DNA from: Cellulosimicrobium protaetiae
GTDB taxonomy: Bacteria; Actinomycetota; Actinomycetes; Actinomycetales; Cellulomonadaceae
Length of the DNA stretch: 64,000 nt
Reading direction: 5' to 3'
Assembly (NCBI RefSeq): GCF_009708005.2
Contig: NZ_CP052757.1
Coordinates: 1,178,001 to 1,242,000, forward strand
Shown here: positions 16,588-26,005 of the stretch, in pieces
Position numbering within the stretch: the first letter of the stretch is position 1
Layout of the letters: the number at the start of each line of letters is the position of its first letter
The notes under the pieces: generated by a model
Database searches by the model: none
Told to the model about the DNA's origin: nothing
The model's input: only the letters and a program-made list of their open reading frames with translations
Made by a program: the position numbers and the translations under genes

Positions 16588-17238
16588 TCAGCCCTCGGCG
16601 GGCGGCACGGGCAGGGGGCGGGGCGTGATCTCCTCGATCGGGACGCATCCCGACCGGCTCTCCATCGGCACGTCACCCGTCAGGCCGACGAGCTCCTGGT
16701 CCACGACACCGTCGAAGTCCGCGCCCACGTACAGGTCGACGGTGGCGTCCTCGCGCGCGTCGAGCACGAGGCCTGCGTCCTCGTAGTGGGCGGCGAGGGT
16801 GTACGCCTGGGCGACGCCGGCCGCGCCGAAGTGGATCTGGGTGCGCGTCATGACGTCGGCGTCGCCGTCGCCGTCGAGGTCCGGCGCGTTGCCCGTGGAG
16901 AGCACCGCGAAACCCCGCGACGTGAGGATGTCCTGGTTGAGGCGGCCCAGGGGGTCGTCCTTGCCGGACGCGTTGTAGACGTTGACCTGGACCTCGCCCG
17001 TCGCCACGGGGAGCGTGCCCTCGGCGAGGCACGGGACCTCGACGTCGGCGAGGTCGTCCACGGCCTCGGGGGTCGACAGCGGGCGGTCGAACGGGGCGTC
17101 GATCGCGCCCGTGTACACGGCCAGCGCGCCGAGCCCGACGACGGCGAGCGCGGCGATGAGGAGCCCGAACACGACGGCCTGACGCTCGTGCATGCGTCGG
17201 CGACGTACGGCGCGCGCGGTGTCGGGGCGGGTGGTCAC
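16588..17238 (-). CDS. LytR C-terminal (LytR_C) domain membrane protein
   Basis: 216 residues from GTG 17238. A basic N-terminus, one TM helix (about 22-42) and an extracytoplasmic part. Residues about 80-160 form a LytR_C domain ([30 protein letters not shown]). This domain is usually found at the end of LytR-CpsA-Psr cell-wall ligases but here stands alone with no LCP catalytic domain. Stand-alone versions are common in actinobacteria next to the small gene that follows here. A cell-envelope role is likely but not shown. Confidence 0.85.
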   Translation of the reverse strand: MTTRPDTARAVRRRRMHERQAVVFGLLIAALAVVGLGALAVYTGAIDAPFDRPLSTPEAVDDLADVEVPCLAEGTLPVATGEVQVNVYNASGKDDPLGRLNQDILTSRGFAVLSTGNAPDLDGDGDADVMTRTQIHFGAAGVAQAYTLAAHYEDAGLVLDAREDATVDLYVGADFDGVVDQELVGLTGDVPMESRSGCVPIEEITPRPLPVPPAEG

Positions 17239-17263
17239 GCCAGAAACCTACCTGACCCGGTGC

Positions 17264-17560
17264 TCAGCGCACGGTCAGCACGCGCGCGTGCAGGATCGCG
17301 CGCTGCTGCAGGGCGGCACGGACCGCGCGGTGGAGGCCGTCCTCGAGGTAGAGGACGCCCTCGAACTCGACGACGTGCGCGAAGAGGTCGCCGAAGAACG
17401 TGGAGTCCTCGGCGAGCAGCGCGTCGAGGTCGAGCGTGCGCTTGGTCGTCACGAGCTCGTCGAGGCGCACCTGGCGCGGGGGCACCTCGGCCCAGTCCCG
17501 CGCCGTCACGCGGCCGTGGTCCGGGTAGGGGCGACCGTCGCCGACGGCCTTGAAGATCAT
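17264..17560 (-). CDS. Conserved actinobacterial small protein
   Basis: 98 residues from ATG 17560, preferred over the ATG at 17569 because AGGA then stands about 8 nt upstream. The sequence ([15 protein letters not shown] at the start, [46 protein letters not shown]) resembles a widely conserved actinobacterial protein that databases sometimes label a VapB-type antitoxin. I see no ribbon-helix-helix or AbrB DNA-binding motif and no PIN toxin beside it, so that label is doubtful. It precedes the LytR_C gene on the same strand and may be co-transcribed. Confidence 0.75.
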   Translation of the reverse strand: MIFKAVGDGRPYPDHGRVTARDWAEVPPRQVRLDELVTTKRTLDLDALLAEDSTFFGDLFAHVVEFEGVLYLEDGLHRAVRAALQQRAILHARVLTVR

Positions 17561-17712
17561 GCGGCACATCCTAGGGGCACGACGGCGCCCCTCGCCGCCG
17601 AGGGCGGGGTGACGGTCACGTGGTCGTCACGATATCCCCACGGGGAGGACCCGTCTCGTCCGCGTCGTCATGCGCCCCGCGGCGCTGGGCGCTGCCGGTC
17701 CGGGGGCGTCCC

Positions 17713-17784
17713 GTCAAAGTTCCGGCAGAGGGCGTCAAGGTTCCGTCAGAGCCCCGTCCGGAGCACCCCGGCCGGGCGTAGAAC
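17713..17784 (+). promoter_or_regulatory. kdp promoter with two response-regulator boxes
   Basis: The 305-nt gene-free stretch 17561-17865 holds two near-identical direct repeats, GTCAAAGTTCCGGCAGAG (17713-17730) and GTCAAGGTTCCGTCAGAG (17734-17751), spaced 21 bp, followed by a -10-like TAGAAC (17779-17784) and no good -35. Tandem half-sites of this kind are what an OmpR-type regulator such as KdpE binds to activate transcription. Confidence 0.6.
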
Positions 17785-17865
17785 GGCAGTGCGCCCGGGT
17801 TCCGGGCGCCGGCACGACGCCCGACCGGGCGCCCGGTCGACCGTCGTCGAGAAGGCGTTCCCACC

Positions 17866-17961
17866 ATGGCCGACCTGGCCTTCCTCCTCCTCACCGTGGC
17901 GTTCTTCGCCACGGTCGCGCTCGTCGCGCGTCGTCACGGCTCGTCGGGGGGTACCCGATGA
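17866..17961 (+). CDS. Small single-TM protein leading the kdp operon
   Basis: 31 residues, ATG 17866 to TGA 17959-17961. One hydrophobic helix (residues about 4-21) followed by a short basic and Gly/Ser tail. It lies after the kdp promoter and its stop codon overlaps the ATG of kdpF, so it is translated with the operon. Similar short membrane ORFs stand before kdpF in other actinobacteria; the role is unknown, perhaps a second small stabilising subunit. Confidence 0.65.
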   Translation: MADLAFLLLTVAFFATVALVARRHGSSGGTR

Positions 17962-18050
17962 TGGTGCTCGACTGGATCGCGCTCGGCGCCGTCGTCGCCG
18001 TGCTGGGCTACCTCTTCGTCGCGCTGCTCCGCAGCGACCGCACCCGGTGA
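17961..18050 (+). CDS. kdpF: KdpF small subunit of potassium-transporting ATPase
   Basis: 29 residues beginning [20 protein letters not shown], the usual length and form of KdpF: a single TM helix that stabilises the KdpABC complex. ATG 17961 (or 17958) overlaps the stop of the small ORF before it, and its TGA overlaps the GTG of kdpA. Confidence 0.9.
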   Translation: MVLDWIALGAVVAVLGYLFVALLRSDRTR

Positions 18051-19750
18051 GCGCCGCGATGCCGATGGCCGTCGCTCCGGTCGACGCCGCGGTCGTCTGG
18101 ACGGCCGTCGGCCAGGTCGCGCTCCTCGTCGCGGCGCTCGTCGCCGTGCACGCTCCGCTCGGCGCCTACATGGCGCGGGTCTACTCCTCGCCGAGGCACC
18201 TGCGCGTGGAGCGCCTCGGGTACCGGGTCGCGCGCGTCGACCCCGACGCGGAGCAGACCTGGAGCACGTACCTCTTCTCCCTGCTCGGCTTCTCGATGGC
18301 GTCCCTGCTCGTGCTCTACGGGCTCGGGCGGCTCCAGGAGCACCTGCCGCTGAACCTCGGGTTCACGGGGCTGGACCCCGCCGGGGCCTGGAACTCCGCG
18401 GTGTCGTTCGTGACGAACACGAACTGGCAGTGGTACTCCGGCGAGGCCGCGGCCGGGCACCTGCTCCAGATGGCGGGCTTCGCGGTGCAGAGCTTCGTGT
18501 CGGCCGCGGTCGGCATGTCGGTCGCGATCGCGCTCGTGCGCGGGTTCACCCGTTCGGGGACCGACGCGCGGATCGGCAACTTCTGGTCCGACCTGACCCG
18601 TTCCGTGGTCCGCATCCTCCTGCCGATGGCCTTCGTCGCCGCGGTGGTCCTCGTGGCGAACGGCGTGATCCAGAGCTTCAGCCCGCACACCGCGGTCGAG
18701 ACGCTCTCCGGCGGGACGCAGCACGTCCTCGGGGGTCCGGTCGCGTCCCAGGAGGCGATCAAGGAGCTCGGCACCAACGGCGGCGGGTTCTTCAACGCGA
18801 ACTCGGCGCACCCGCTCGAGAACCCGAACCCGTTCACCAACCTGTTCGAGATCTTCCTCCTGCTCGTCGTCCCGTTCACGCTGCCGCGGACGTTCGGGCT
18901 GCTCGTCGGCGACCGTCGGCAGGGCTGGGCGATCCTCGGCGCGATGGCCGGGCTGTTCGCCGTCGCGCTGACGCTCGCGACGTGGTCCGAGCTCGCCGGG
19001 CCCGGGGCCGCGCCGCAGGCCGCGGGCGGGGCCATGGAGGGCAAGGAGACCCGGTTCGGGCTCGCCGCCAGCGCACTGTTCGCGACGGCGACGACCGGCA
19101 CCTCCACCGGCGCGGTCAACGCGATGCACGACTCGCTCACCGCCCCGGCGGGCGGCGTCGTGATGTTCAACATGCTCCTCGGCGAGATCGCGCCGGGCGG
19201 CGTGGGCGCGGGCCTGTACGGGATGCTCGTGCTCGCGGTGGTCGCCGTCTTCGTGGCGGGCCTCATGGTCGGTCGTACGCCCGAGTACCTGGGCAAGAAG
19301 ATCGGTCGTCAGGAGATCACGCTCGTCGCGCTGTACGTCCTGACCACCCCCGCGGTCGTGCTCGTCGGCACGGCGCTGTCGGTCGTCCTGCCGGACGGGC
19401 TCGCGGGCCAGCAGGAGAGCGGGCCGCACGGCCTCTCCGAGGTCCTGTACGCGTTCGCGTCCGCCGGCAACAACAACGGCTCGGCGTTCGCCGGCCTGAG
19501 CGTCGGGACGCCGTTCTACAACACCCTGCTCGGTCTCGCGATGCTCGTCGGCCGGTTCGTGCCGATCGCGCTCGTCCTCGCCCTCGCCGGCCGGCTCGCC
19601 TCCCAGCGCGCCGTCCCCGCGTCGGCCGGCACGCTGCCGACACACCAGCCGCTCTTCGTCGGCCTGCTGGCCACGGTCGCGCTGGTCGTCGTCGGCCTCA
19701 CCTTCGTCCCCGTCCTCTCCCTCGGTCCTGTCGTGGAGTCCCTGTCATGA
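18047..19750 (+). CDS. kdpA: Potassium-transporting ATPase subunit KdpA
   Basis: 567 residues from GTG 18047 (GTGA overlap with kdpF); ATG 18059 is an alternative. About ten TM helices with the four selectivity-filter repeats visible in order: [36 protein letters not shown] and [10 protein letters not shown]. KdpA is the potassium-selective channel-like subunit of the high-affinity Kdp pump, related to SKT transporters, and passes K+ to KdpB. All conserved filter glycines are present, so the protein should be functional. Confidence 0.97.
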   Translation: MSAAMPMAVAPVDAAVVWTAVGQVALLVAALVAVHAPLGAYMARVYSSPRHLRVERLGYRVARVDPDAEQTWSTYLFSLLGFSMASLLVLYGLGRLQEHLPLNLGFTGLDPAGAWNSAVSFVTNTNWQWYSGEAAAGHLLQMAGFAVQSFVSAAVGMSVAIALVRGFTRSGTDARIGNFWSDLTRSVVRILLPMAFVAAVVLVANGVIQSFSPHTAVETLSGGTQHVLGGPVASQEAIKELGTNGGGFFNANSAHPLENPNPFTNLFEIFLLLVVPFTLPRTFGLLVGDRRQGWAILGAMAGLFAVALTLATWSELAGPGAAPQAAGGAMEGKETRFGLAASALFATATTGTSTGAVNAMHDSLTAPAGGVVMFNMLLGEIAPGGVGAGLYGMLVLAVVAVFVAGLMVGRTPEYLGKKIGRQEITLVALYVLTTPAVVLVGTALSVVLPDGLAGQQESGPHGLSEVLYAFASAGNNNGSAFAGLSVGTPFYNTLLGLAMLVGRFVPIALVLALAGRLASQRAVPASAGTLPTHQPLFVGLLATVALVVVGLTFVPVLSLGPVVESLS

Positions 19751-21939
19751 GCACACCGCTCGCCCCTGCCGCCCACCCGTCCACCGACCTCTCGCCGGGC
19801 ACGCCCCCGGCGGAGCGGGAGAGCGCCGGCGGCCCCGGGCGCGACCGCCGCCCCCGCGCCCTGACCTGGGCGCAGGCGCGCTCGGCGCTCCCGTCCGCGC
19901 TGCGCAAGCTCGACCCGCGCGAGCTGTACCGCTCCCCGGTGCTGTTCGTCGTCGAGATCGGTGCCGTCGCGACGACCGTCCTCGCCGCGCTCGACGCGGA
20001 CCTGTTCTCCGTCTCGATCGCCGCCTGGCTGTGGGCGACGGTGCTCTTCGCGACGCTCGCCGAGTCGATCGCGGAGGCCCGCGGCAAGGCCCAGGCGTCC
20101 AGCCTGCGCGACACGCAGAAGAGCACGACCGCGCGCCGGGTCGACGCCCCGGTGGACACCCTCGACAGCGGGACCGGGCTGCACCTGCTGCCCACCGTGG
20201 AGGTGCCGTCGTCGCAGCTGCGGGTGGGCGACGTCGTCGTGGTCGTCGCGGGGGAGACGATCCCGGGCGACGGCGACGTGATCGAGGGCGTCGCGTCCGT
20301 GGACGAGTCCGCGATCACGGGCGAGTCCGCCCCGGTGATCCGGGAGTCGGGCGGGGACCGGTCCGCCGTCACGGGCGGGACGGTCGTGCTCTCGGACCGG
20401 ATCGTCGTGCGGATCACCGCGCCGGCCGGGCACACGTTCGTGGACCGGATGATCGCGCTCGTCGAGGGCAGCGAGCGCCAGCGCACGCCCAACGAGATCG
20501 CGCTCAACGTCCTGCTGACGTCGTTGACGATCGTGTTCGTCCTCGCCGTCGCGACGCTGCAGCCGTTCGCGGCGTACTCCGGGGCGAAGCAGCCGCTGAT
20601 CGTCCTCGTCGCGCTCCTCGTGTGCCTCATCCCCACGACGATCGGGGCGCTGCTGTCCGCGATCGGCATCGCGGGCATGGACCGGCTCGTGCGGCGCAAC
20701 GTGCTCGCGATGTCGGGCCGCGCGGTCGAGGCGGCGGGCGACGTCGACGTGCTCCTGCTCGACAAGACGGGGACCATCACGCACGGCAACCGGTTCGCGA
20801 CCGAGGTGCTCCCCGTGGGGCACGTCGGCACCACCGAGCTCGCCGATGCCGCACGCCTGGCCTCGCTCGCGGACGAGACCCCCGAGGGGCGCAGCATCGT
20901 CGACCTGGTGAACGGCTTGGACGGTCGCACCCGGGACGAGCTCGACCGGGAGGTCGCCGGCGCGCAGGTCATCCCGTTCACGGCGCAGACGCGCATGTCC
21001 GGCGTCGACCTCCCGCTCGCCGACGGCGGGATGCGCCACCTGCGCAAGGGGGCGGGCTCGGCGGTGCAGCGCTGGGTCCACTCGACCGGGGGCTCCGTCA
21101 CCGGTCGTGAGACCGACGAGCTCGCCGCGCACGTCGAGACGGTGAGCGCGCAGGGCGGGACGCCCCTCGTCGTCGCCGAGCAGGTGGGCGACGGCCCGGC
21201 CGGGGTGCTCGGCGTCGTCCGGCTCAAGGACGTCGTCAAGGACGGGTTGCGCGAGCGGTTCGACCAGCTTCGCGCGATGGGGATCCGGAGCGTCATGGTC
21301 ACGGGCGACAACGCGATCACCGCGCGCGCCATCGCGGCCGAGGCGGGCGTGGACGACGTCCTCGCGGAGGCGACCCCGGAGGACAAGCTCGCCCTGATCC
21401 GGCGCGAGCAGGAGGGCGGGCGCCTCGTCGCGATGGCCGGCGACGGCACGAACGACGCGCCGGCGCTCGCCCAGTCCGACGTCGGTGTCGCGATGAACAC
21501 GGGGACGACCGCCGCGAAGGAGGCGGGAAACATGGTCGACCTCGACTCGAACCCCACGAAGCTCCTGGAGATCGTCGAGATCGGCAAGCAGCTCCTCATC
21601 ACGCGCGGCGCGCTCACCACGTTCTCCGTCGCGAACGACGTCGCGAAGTACTTCGCGATCCTGCCCGCGATGTTCCTGGGCGTGTTCCCCGCGCTGGAGG
21701 TGCTCAACGTCATGCGCCTGTCCAGCCCTGAGTCGGCGATCCTCTCCGCCGTGATCTTCAACGCGCTGGTCATCGTCGCGCTCGTCCCGCTCGCGCTGCG
21801 CGGCGTGGCGTACCGCCCGGCGTCCGCGTCGGCGCTCCTGCGCCGCAACCTGCTGGTCTACGGCGTGGGCGGGCTCGTCGCGCCGTTCGTCGGGATCAAG
21901 CTCATCGACCTCGTCGTCTCGCTCCTCCCGGGCCTGTGA
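19747..21939 (+). CDS. kdpB: Potassium-transporting ATPase ATP-binding subunit KdpB
   Basis: 730 residues from ATG 19747 (ATGA overlap with kdpA). A P-type ATPase: actuator motif TGES in [12 protein letters not shown], phosphorylation site DKTGTITHG with Asp339, and hinge motif [20 protein letters not shown]. The N-terminal 45 residues (Pro/Arg-rich) are longer than in E. coli KdpB. It hydrolyses ATP to drive K+ uptake through KdpA at low external potassium. Confidence 0.98.
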   Translation: MSTPLAPAAHPSTDLSPGTPPAERESAGGPGRDRRPRALTWAQARSALPSALRKLDPRELYRSPVLFVVEIGAVATTVLAALDADLFSVSIAAWLWATVLFATLAESIAEARGKAQASSLRDTQKSTTARRVDAPVDTLDSGTGLHLLPTVEVPSSQLRVGDVVVVVAGETIPGDGDVIEGVASVDESAITGESAPVIRESGGDRSAVTGGTVVLSDRIVVRITAPAGHTFVDRMIALVEGSERQRTPNEIALNVLLTSLTIVFVLAVATLQPFAAYSGAKQPLIVLVALLVCLIPTTIGALLSAIGIAGMDRLVRRNVLAMSGRAVEAAGDVDVLLLDKTGTITHGNRFATEVLPVGHVGTTELADAARLASLADETPEGRSIVDLVNGLDGRTRDELDREVAGAQVIPFTAQTRMSGVDLPLADGGMRHLRKGAGSAVQRWVHSTGGSVTGRETDELAAHVETVSAQGGTPLVVAEQVGDGPAGVLGVVRLKDVVKDGLRERFDQLRAMGIRSVMVTGDNAITARAIAAEAGVDDVLAEATPEDKLALIRREQEGGRLVAMAGDGTNDAPALAQSDVGVAMNTGTTAAKEAGNMVDLDSNPTKLLEIVEIGKQLLITRGALTTFSVANDVAKYFAILPAMFLGVFPALEVLNVMRLSSPESAILSAVIFNALVIVALVPLALRGVAYRPASASALLRRNLLVYGVGGLVAPFVGIKLIDLVVSLLPGL

Positions 21940-21962
21940 GCCCGGTGTCGAAAGGAACCTCT

Positions 21963-22685
21963 GTGCCCAGCACCTCGCCCGTCTCGTCGGGCGCACGCCC
22001 CCCGGCAGCCGGCGGCGCCGTCTCCTTCGCCCGGCAGTCGTGGGCGGGCCTGCGGGTCCTGCTCCTCCTGACCGTCCTGCTCGGCGGGCTGTACCCGCTC
22101 GCGGTGACGGGTGTCGGCCAGGCCGTCTTCGGCTGGCAGGCGAACGGCTCGCTCGTCCGCGCGGACGGCACCCGCGCGTCGTCGGTCGACGACACGGGGG
22201 CCGACGGCGCCCCGGTCGTCGGGTCGGTCCTCGTCGGCCAGTCGTTCGGCGAGCCGGGGACGGCGCCCGAGTGGTTCCACGGCCGCCCCTCGGCGGCCGG
22301 GGAGGGCTACGACACCCTCGCCTCGGCGGGGTCGAACCTGGGCCCGAACAACCCCGACCTCGTCGCGGCGATCGAGGAGCGCCGCGCGGCCGTCGCGGCG
22401 GAGGACGGCGTCGACCCGGCGACCGTCCCGCCGGACGCCGTGACGGCGTCGGCCTCGGGTCTCGACCCGCACGTGTCGCCCGCGTACGCGTACCAGCAGG
22501 TCGACCGCGTCGCCGCGGTGCGCGGGCTCGACCCCGCAGCGGTTCGCACCCTGGTCGACGACGCGGTGGCGGGCCGGGTGCTCGGCGTCCTCGGCGACGA
22601 GCGCGTGAACGTGCTCGCGCTCAACCTCGCGCTCGACGACCTGGCGCCCGCCGGGACCGCGTCCGAGGGCTCGGGCGCGTCCTGA
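21963..22685 (+). CDS. kdpC: Potassium-transporting ATPase subunit KdpC
   Basis: 240 residues from GTG 21963, chosen because AAAGGA sits 6 nt upstream; GTG 21936, overlapping the kdpB stop, is an in-frame alternative. One TM helix (LRVLLLLTVLLGGLYPLAVTGVGQAVF) and a periplasmic-side domain with the family motifs VGQSF, WFHGRPSA, SNLGPNNPDL, ASASGLDPHVSPAYA and RVNVLALNLAL. KdpC is the accessory subunit that binds KdpB and assists ATP use. Confidence 0.97.
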   Translation: MPSTSPVSSGARPPAAGGAVSFARQSWAGLRVLLLLTVLLGGLYPLAVTGVGQAVFGWQANGSLVRADGTRASSVDDTGADGAPVVGSVLVGQSFGEPGTAPEWFHGRPSAAGEGYDTLASAGSNLGPNNPDLVAAIEERRAAVAAEDGVDPATVPPDAVTASASGLDPHVSPAYAYQQVDRVAAVRGLDPAAVRTLVDDAVAGRVLGVLGDERVNVLALNLALDDLAPAGTASEGSGAS

Positions 22686-22709
22686 CGTGCGACGTGATGG
22701 ACTGCGCGC

Positions 22710-25310
22710 ATGAGTGCGGACACGCCTGACGGGCGGCGCCGGGGGAGGCTGACGGTCTACCTCGGCGCCGCACCCGGCGTCGGCAAGACGTTCGCGATGC
22801 TCGACGAGGCCCTGCGACGCCGGTCCCGCGGGACCGACGTCGTGGTGGGTCTCGTCGAGACGCACGGCCGGGCCGCGACCGCGGCGAAGGTCGGCGACCT
22901 CGAGGTCGTGCCGCGTCGTGCGGTCGGGCACCGGGGCGTCGAGCTCACCGAGCTCGACGTCGACGCCGTGGTCGCGCGCGACCCGGACGTCGCGCTCGTC
23001 GACGAGCTCGCGCACACCAACGCGCCCGGCTCGCGCCACGCCAAGCGGTGGCAGGACGTGCACGACCTGCTGGACGCCGGGATCGATGTCGTGACCACGG
23101 TCAACGTGCAGCACCTGGAGTCGCTCACGGAGGACGTCGAGGCGATCACGGGCGTCCGCCAGCGTGAGACCGTCCCCGACCACGTGGTGCGCGAGGCCGA
23201 CCAGATCCAGCTCGTCGACCTCTCGCCGCAGGCGCTGCGGCGGCGGCTCGCGCACGGGAACGTGTACCGGGCCGAGCAGATCGACGCGTCGCTGTCCTCG
23301 TACTTCCGCGAGGGCAACCTCACGGCGCTGCGCGAGCTCGCGCTCCTGTGGCTCGCGGACCGCGTGGACGACGCCCTCACCCGGTACCGCGCCGACCACG
23401 CGATCTCCGGGACGTGGCCGGCGCGCGAGCGCGTCGTCGTCGCGGTGACCGGCGGGCCCGAGAGCGCGACGCTGCTGCGCCGCGGCGCCCGCATCGCCGA
23501 GCGGGCCGCGGGGTCGGAGCTGCTCGCCGTGCACGTGCTCGCGACCGACGGGCTGCCCACCGCCTCGCCCGCGGCCATCGCGACGGACCGCGCGCTCGTC
23601 GAGTCCCTCGGTGGCACGTTCCACACCGTCGTCGGGGAGGACGTCGCGTCGGCCGTCGTCGACTTCGCGCACGGCGCCAACGCGACGATGGTCGTCGTCG
23701 GCGTGTCCCGGCGCTCGCGGTGGCGCGAGGCGTTCCTCGGCTCGACGAGCGCGGAGATCGCCCGGCTCTCGGGCTCGCTCGACGTGCACCTCGTGACCCA
23801 CGAGCGGGCGCGCTCGGGTCGGGTCGCGCGGCGTGGCTGGAGCCCGTTGTCGGTCCGGCGCCGCGTCGTGGGGTTCGTCCTCGCCGTCGCGGCTCCGGTC
23901 GCCCTCACAGCACTGCTCGACGCCGCCCGGGAGAGCGTCGGGCTGTCGACCCAGGTCATGCTCTTCCTCGCGCTGTCGGTCGGCGTCGCGCTCGTCGGCG
24001 GCATGTGGCCCGCGCTGGCCTGCGCCGTCGTCTCGTTCCTGTGCCTCAACTGGTTCTTCACGCCGCCCACCGGGCTGCTCACCGTCGCCGACCCGGAGAA
24101 CCTCCTCGCGCTGCTCGTGTTCGTGCTCGTCGCCGCCGCCGTCGCGTCCGTGGTCGACCTCTCGGCCCGGCGGACCGTGCAGGCCTCCCGCGCGCGGGCC
24201 GAGGCGTCGACGCTCGCCGCGCTGTCCCGGTCCGTGCTGTCCGGGGAGGACACCGCCGGAGCGGTCGTCGCCCGCCTCGCCGAGACCTTCCAGCTCCGGC
24301 GCGTCGCGCTCGAGGAGCGGGCGCGCACGGACGGTCGGGCGCGCGACTGGGCGACGATCGCCGTGGCCGACCGCGCCGTCGAGGTCGCCCCGGCACCCGC
24401 CGGGACCCGCGGTCGGCGCGGACCGGGGACCGGCGAGGAGACCCGGACCGTGGTCAGCGTCGACGACGACCGCCGTCTCGTCCTCGACGGCCGCCCCCTG
24501 CCGGCCGGGGACCGGCAGGTGCTGGAGGCGTTCGGCGCGCAGGCGGGCATCGTGCTCGAGTACCGCCGGCTCCGCGAGGAGGCGGCGCGCGCCGCCGTGC
24601 TCGCCGAGACCGACGCGACCCGCACGGCCCTGCTCGCCGCGGTCTCGCACGACCTGCGCACCCCGCTCGCCGCGATCCGTGCCGCCGTCGACGGGCTCCG
24701 CTCTCCCCAGGCGGTCCTGGAGCCGCAGGACCGCACGGCGCTCGTCGAGACCGCGGCCTCCGAGACGGAGCGGCTCGAACAGCTCATCGACAACCTGCTC
24801 GACCTCTCGCGCCTGCAGACCGGCTCCGTGGCGCCCGTGCTGCGCGACGTGTCGCTCGAAGAGGTCGTCCCGGTCGCGGTCGAGCCGCACGGCGCGCGCG
24901 TCGCGCTCGACGTGCCCGAGGACCTCCCGCTCGTACGCACCGACCCCGGCCTGCTGGAGCGCGTCGTCGCGAACGTCGTCGCCAACGCGGTGCGGTTCGC
25001 GCCGCCCGGGGACCCCGTCACGGTCCGGGCGTCCGCGTCGGGCGGCATCGTCGAGGTGCGGGTCGTGGACCGCGGACCCGGCGTGCCCGACACGGCCAAG
25101 GAGCGCATGTTCGAGTCGTTCCAGCGGCTCGGCGACGCGGGCGGGCACGGCGTCGGGCTCGGGCTCGCCGTCGCCCGGGGCTTCGCCCGCGCCGTCGGGG
25201 CGACCCTCGTCCCCGAGGACACCCCGGGCGGAGGGCTCACCATGGTCCTGACAGTCCCCGTCGCGCCGCCGCGCGACCCGGCACGCACCGAGCGGGAGGA
25301 GCACGCGTGA
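22710..25310 (+). CDS. kdpD: KdpD osmosensitive potassium sensor histidine kinase
   Basis: 866 residues. Domain order: KdpD N-terminal ATP-binding domain with Walker A GAAPGVGKTFAML and LVDELAHTNAPGSRHAKRW (about 17-225); a Usp-type domain (about 245-365) with VVVGVSRRSRW; four TM helices (about 390-490); a GAF-like region; HisKA with AAVSHDLRTPL and phospho-acceptor His647; and the HATPase domain (NVVANAVRFAPPG, GHGVGLGLAVARGF). It senses K+ limitation and ionic strength and phosphorylates KdpE. It is 24 nt after kdpC and overlaps kdpE, so pump and sensor are probably one unit. Confidence 0.97.
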   Translation: MSADTPDGRRRGRLTVYLGAAPGVGKTFAMLDEALRRRSRGTDVVVGLVETHGRAATAAKVGDLEVVPRRAVGHRGVELTELDVDAVVARDPDVALVDELAHTNAPGSRHAKRWQDVHDLLDAGIDVVTTVNVQHLESLTEDVEAITGVRQRETVPDHVVREADQIQLVDLSPQALRRRLAHGNVYRAEQIDASLSSYFREGNLTALRELALLWLADRVDDALTRYRADHAISGTWPARERVVVAVTGGPESATLLRRGARIAERAAGSELLAVHVLATDGLPTASPAAIATDRALVESLGGTFHTVVGEDVASAVVDFAHGANATMVVVGVSRRSRWREAFLGSTSAEIARLSGSLDVHLVTHERARSGRVARRGWSPLSVRRRVVGFVLAVAAPVALTALLDAARESVGLSTQVMLFLALSVGVALVGGMWPALACAVVSFLCLNWFFTPPTGLLTVADPENLLALLVFVLVAAAVASVVDLSARRTVQASRARAEASTLAALSRSVLSGEDTAGAVVARLAETFQLRRVALEERARTDGRARDWATIAVADRAVEVAPAPAGTRGRRGPGTGEETRTVVSVDDDRRLVLDGRPLPAGDRQVLEAFGAQAGIVLEYRRLREEAARAAVLAETDATRTALLAAVSHDLRTPLAAIRAAVDGLRSPQAVLEPQDRTALVETAASETERLEQLIDNLLDLSRLQTGSVAPVLRDVSLEEVVPVAVEPHGARVALDVPEDLPLVRTDPGLLERVVANVVANAVRFAPPGDPVTVRASASGGIVEVRVVDRGPGVPDTAKERMFESFQRLGDAGGHGVGLGLAVARGFARAVGATLVPEDTPGGGLTMVLTVPVAPPRDPARTEREEHA

Positions 25311-26005
25311 GCGAGGACCCGGCGACCCACCACGTGCTCGTCGTCGACGACGACCCCGGCCTCCTGCGCGCGATCGCGATCACGCTGCGCACCCACGGCT
25401 GGAAGGTCAGCACCGCCACGTCGGGCGAGGCGGGTATCGATGTCGTCGCGACGGGCGCACCCGACGTCGTGCTGCTCGACCTCGGCCTGCCCGACCTCAG
25501 CGGGTTCGACGTCATCCGTGCCGTCCGGGCCTGGAGCGCGGTGCCGATCGTCGTGCTCTCGGCCCGCCACCTCGGCGACGACAAGGTCGACGCGCTCGAC
25601 GCCGGGGCCGACGACTACGTCACCAAGCCCTTCGCGATGCCCGAGCTCATGGCCCGGCTGCGGGCCGCCGTGCGGAGGTCGGCCGGTGCCGCCCGGGACG
25701 GGACCGCCGTCGTCGAGGCGGGCGACCTGCACATCGACCTCGCGCGACGCCGCCTCCTGCGGCGCGGGGCCGAGGTGCGGCTCAGCCCCACCGAGTGGGC
25801 GCTCCTCGAGATCCTCGTCGCGCAGCGGGGCCGCGTCGTCGAGCGCGAGCACCTGCTGCGCGAGGTGTGGGGCCCGACCGCCACCCGGGACACCCACTAC
25901 CTGCGGGTCTACCTCGCGCAGCTGCGCCGCAAGCTCGAGGACGACCCCGCCGCGCCCCGGCACCTCATCACGAGCCCCGGGATCGGCTACCGGTTCGAGG
26001 AGTGA
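25307..26005 (+). CDS. kdpE: KdpE response regulator
   Basis: 232 residues from GTG 25307 (GTGA overlap with kdpD). The receiver domain has the acidic pocket DDD (14-16), phospho-acceptor Asp58 in LLDLGLPD, Thr/Ser switch VLSA and Lys in VTKPF. A winged-helix OmpR domain (about 135-230, LSPTEWALLEIL, LRVYLAQLRRKLE) follows. It activates kdp transcription, probably at the two direct repeats at 17713-17751. Its 3' end overlaps the convergent gene by 19 bp. Confidence 0.97.
   Translation: MSEDPATHHVLVVDDDPGLLRAIAITLRTHGWKVSTATSGEAGIDVVATGAPDVVLLDLGLPDLSGFDVIRAVRAWSAVPIVVLSARHLGDDKVDALDAGADDYVTKPFAMPELMARLRAAVRRSAGAARDGTAVVEAGDLHIDLARRRLLRRGAEVRLSPTEWALLEILVAQRGRVVEREHLLREVWGPTATRDTHYLRVYLAQLRRKLEDDPAAPRHLITSPGIGYRFEE

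Noticed and set aside
12111-16628. A 1505-codon open frame on the + strand overlapping the GH81, uraA and GNAT genes
   Set aside because: Its translation is Arg/Ala/Gly-rich with no domain, and it crosses genes with clear family motifs in another frame; such shadow frames are expected at this GC content.
17264-17560. VapB antitoxin of a toxin-antitoxin pair
   Set aside because: No DNA-binding motif of an antitoxin is visible and no PIN-domain toxin gene lies beside it; the neighbour is a LytR_C protein.
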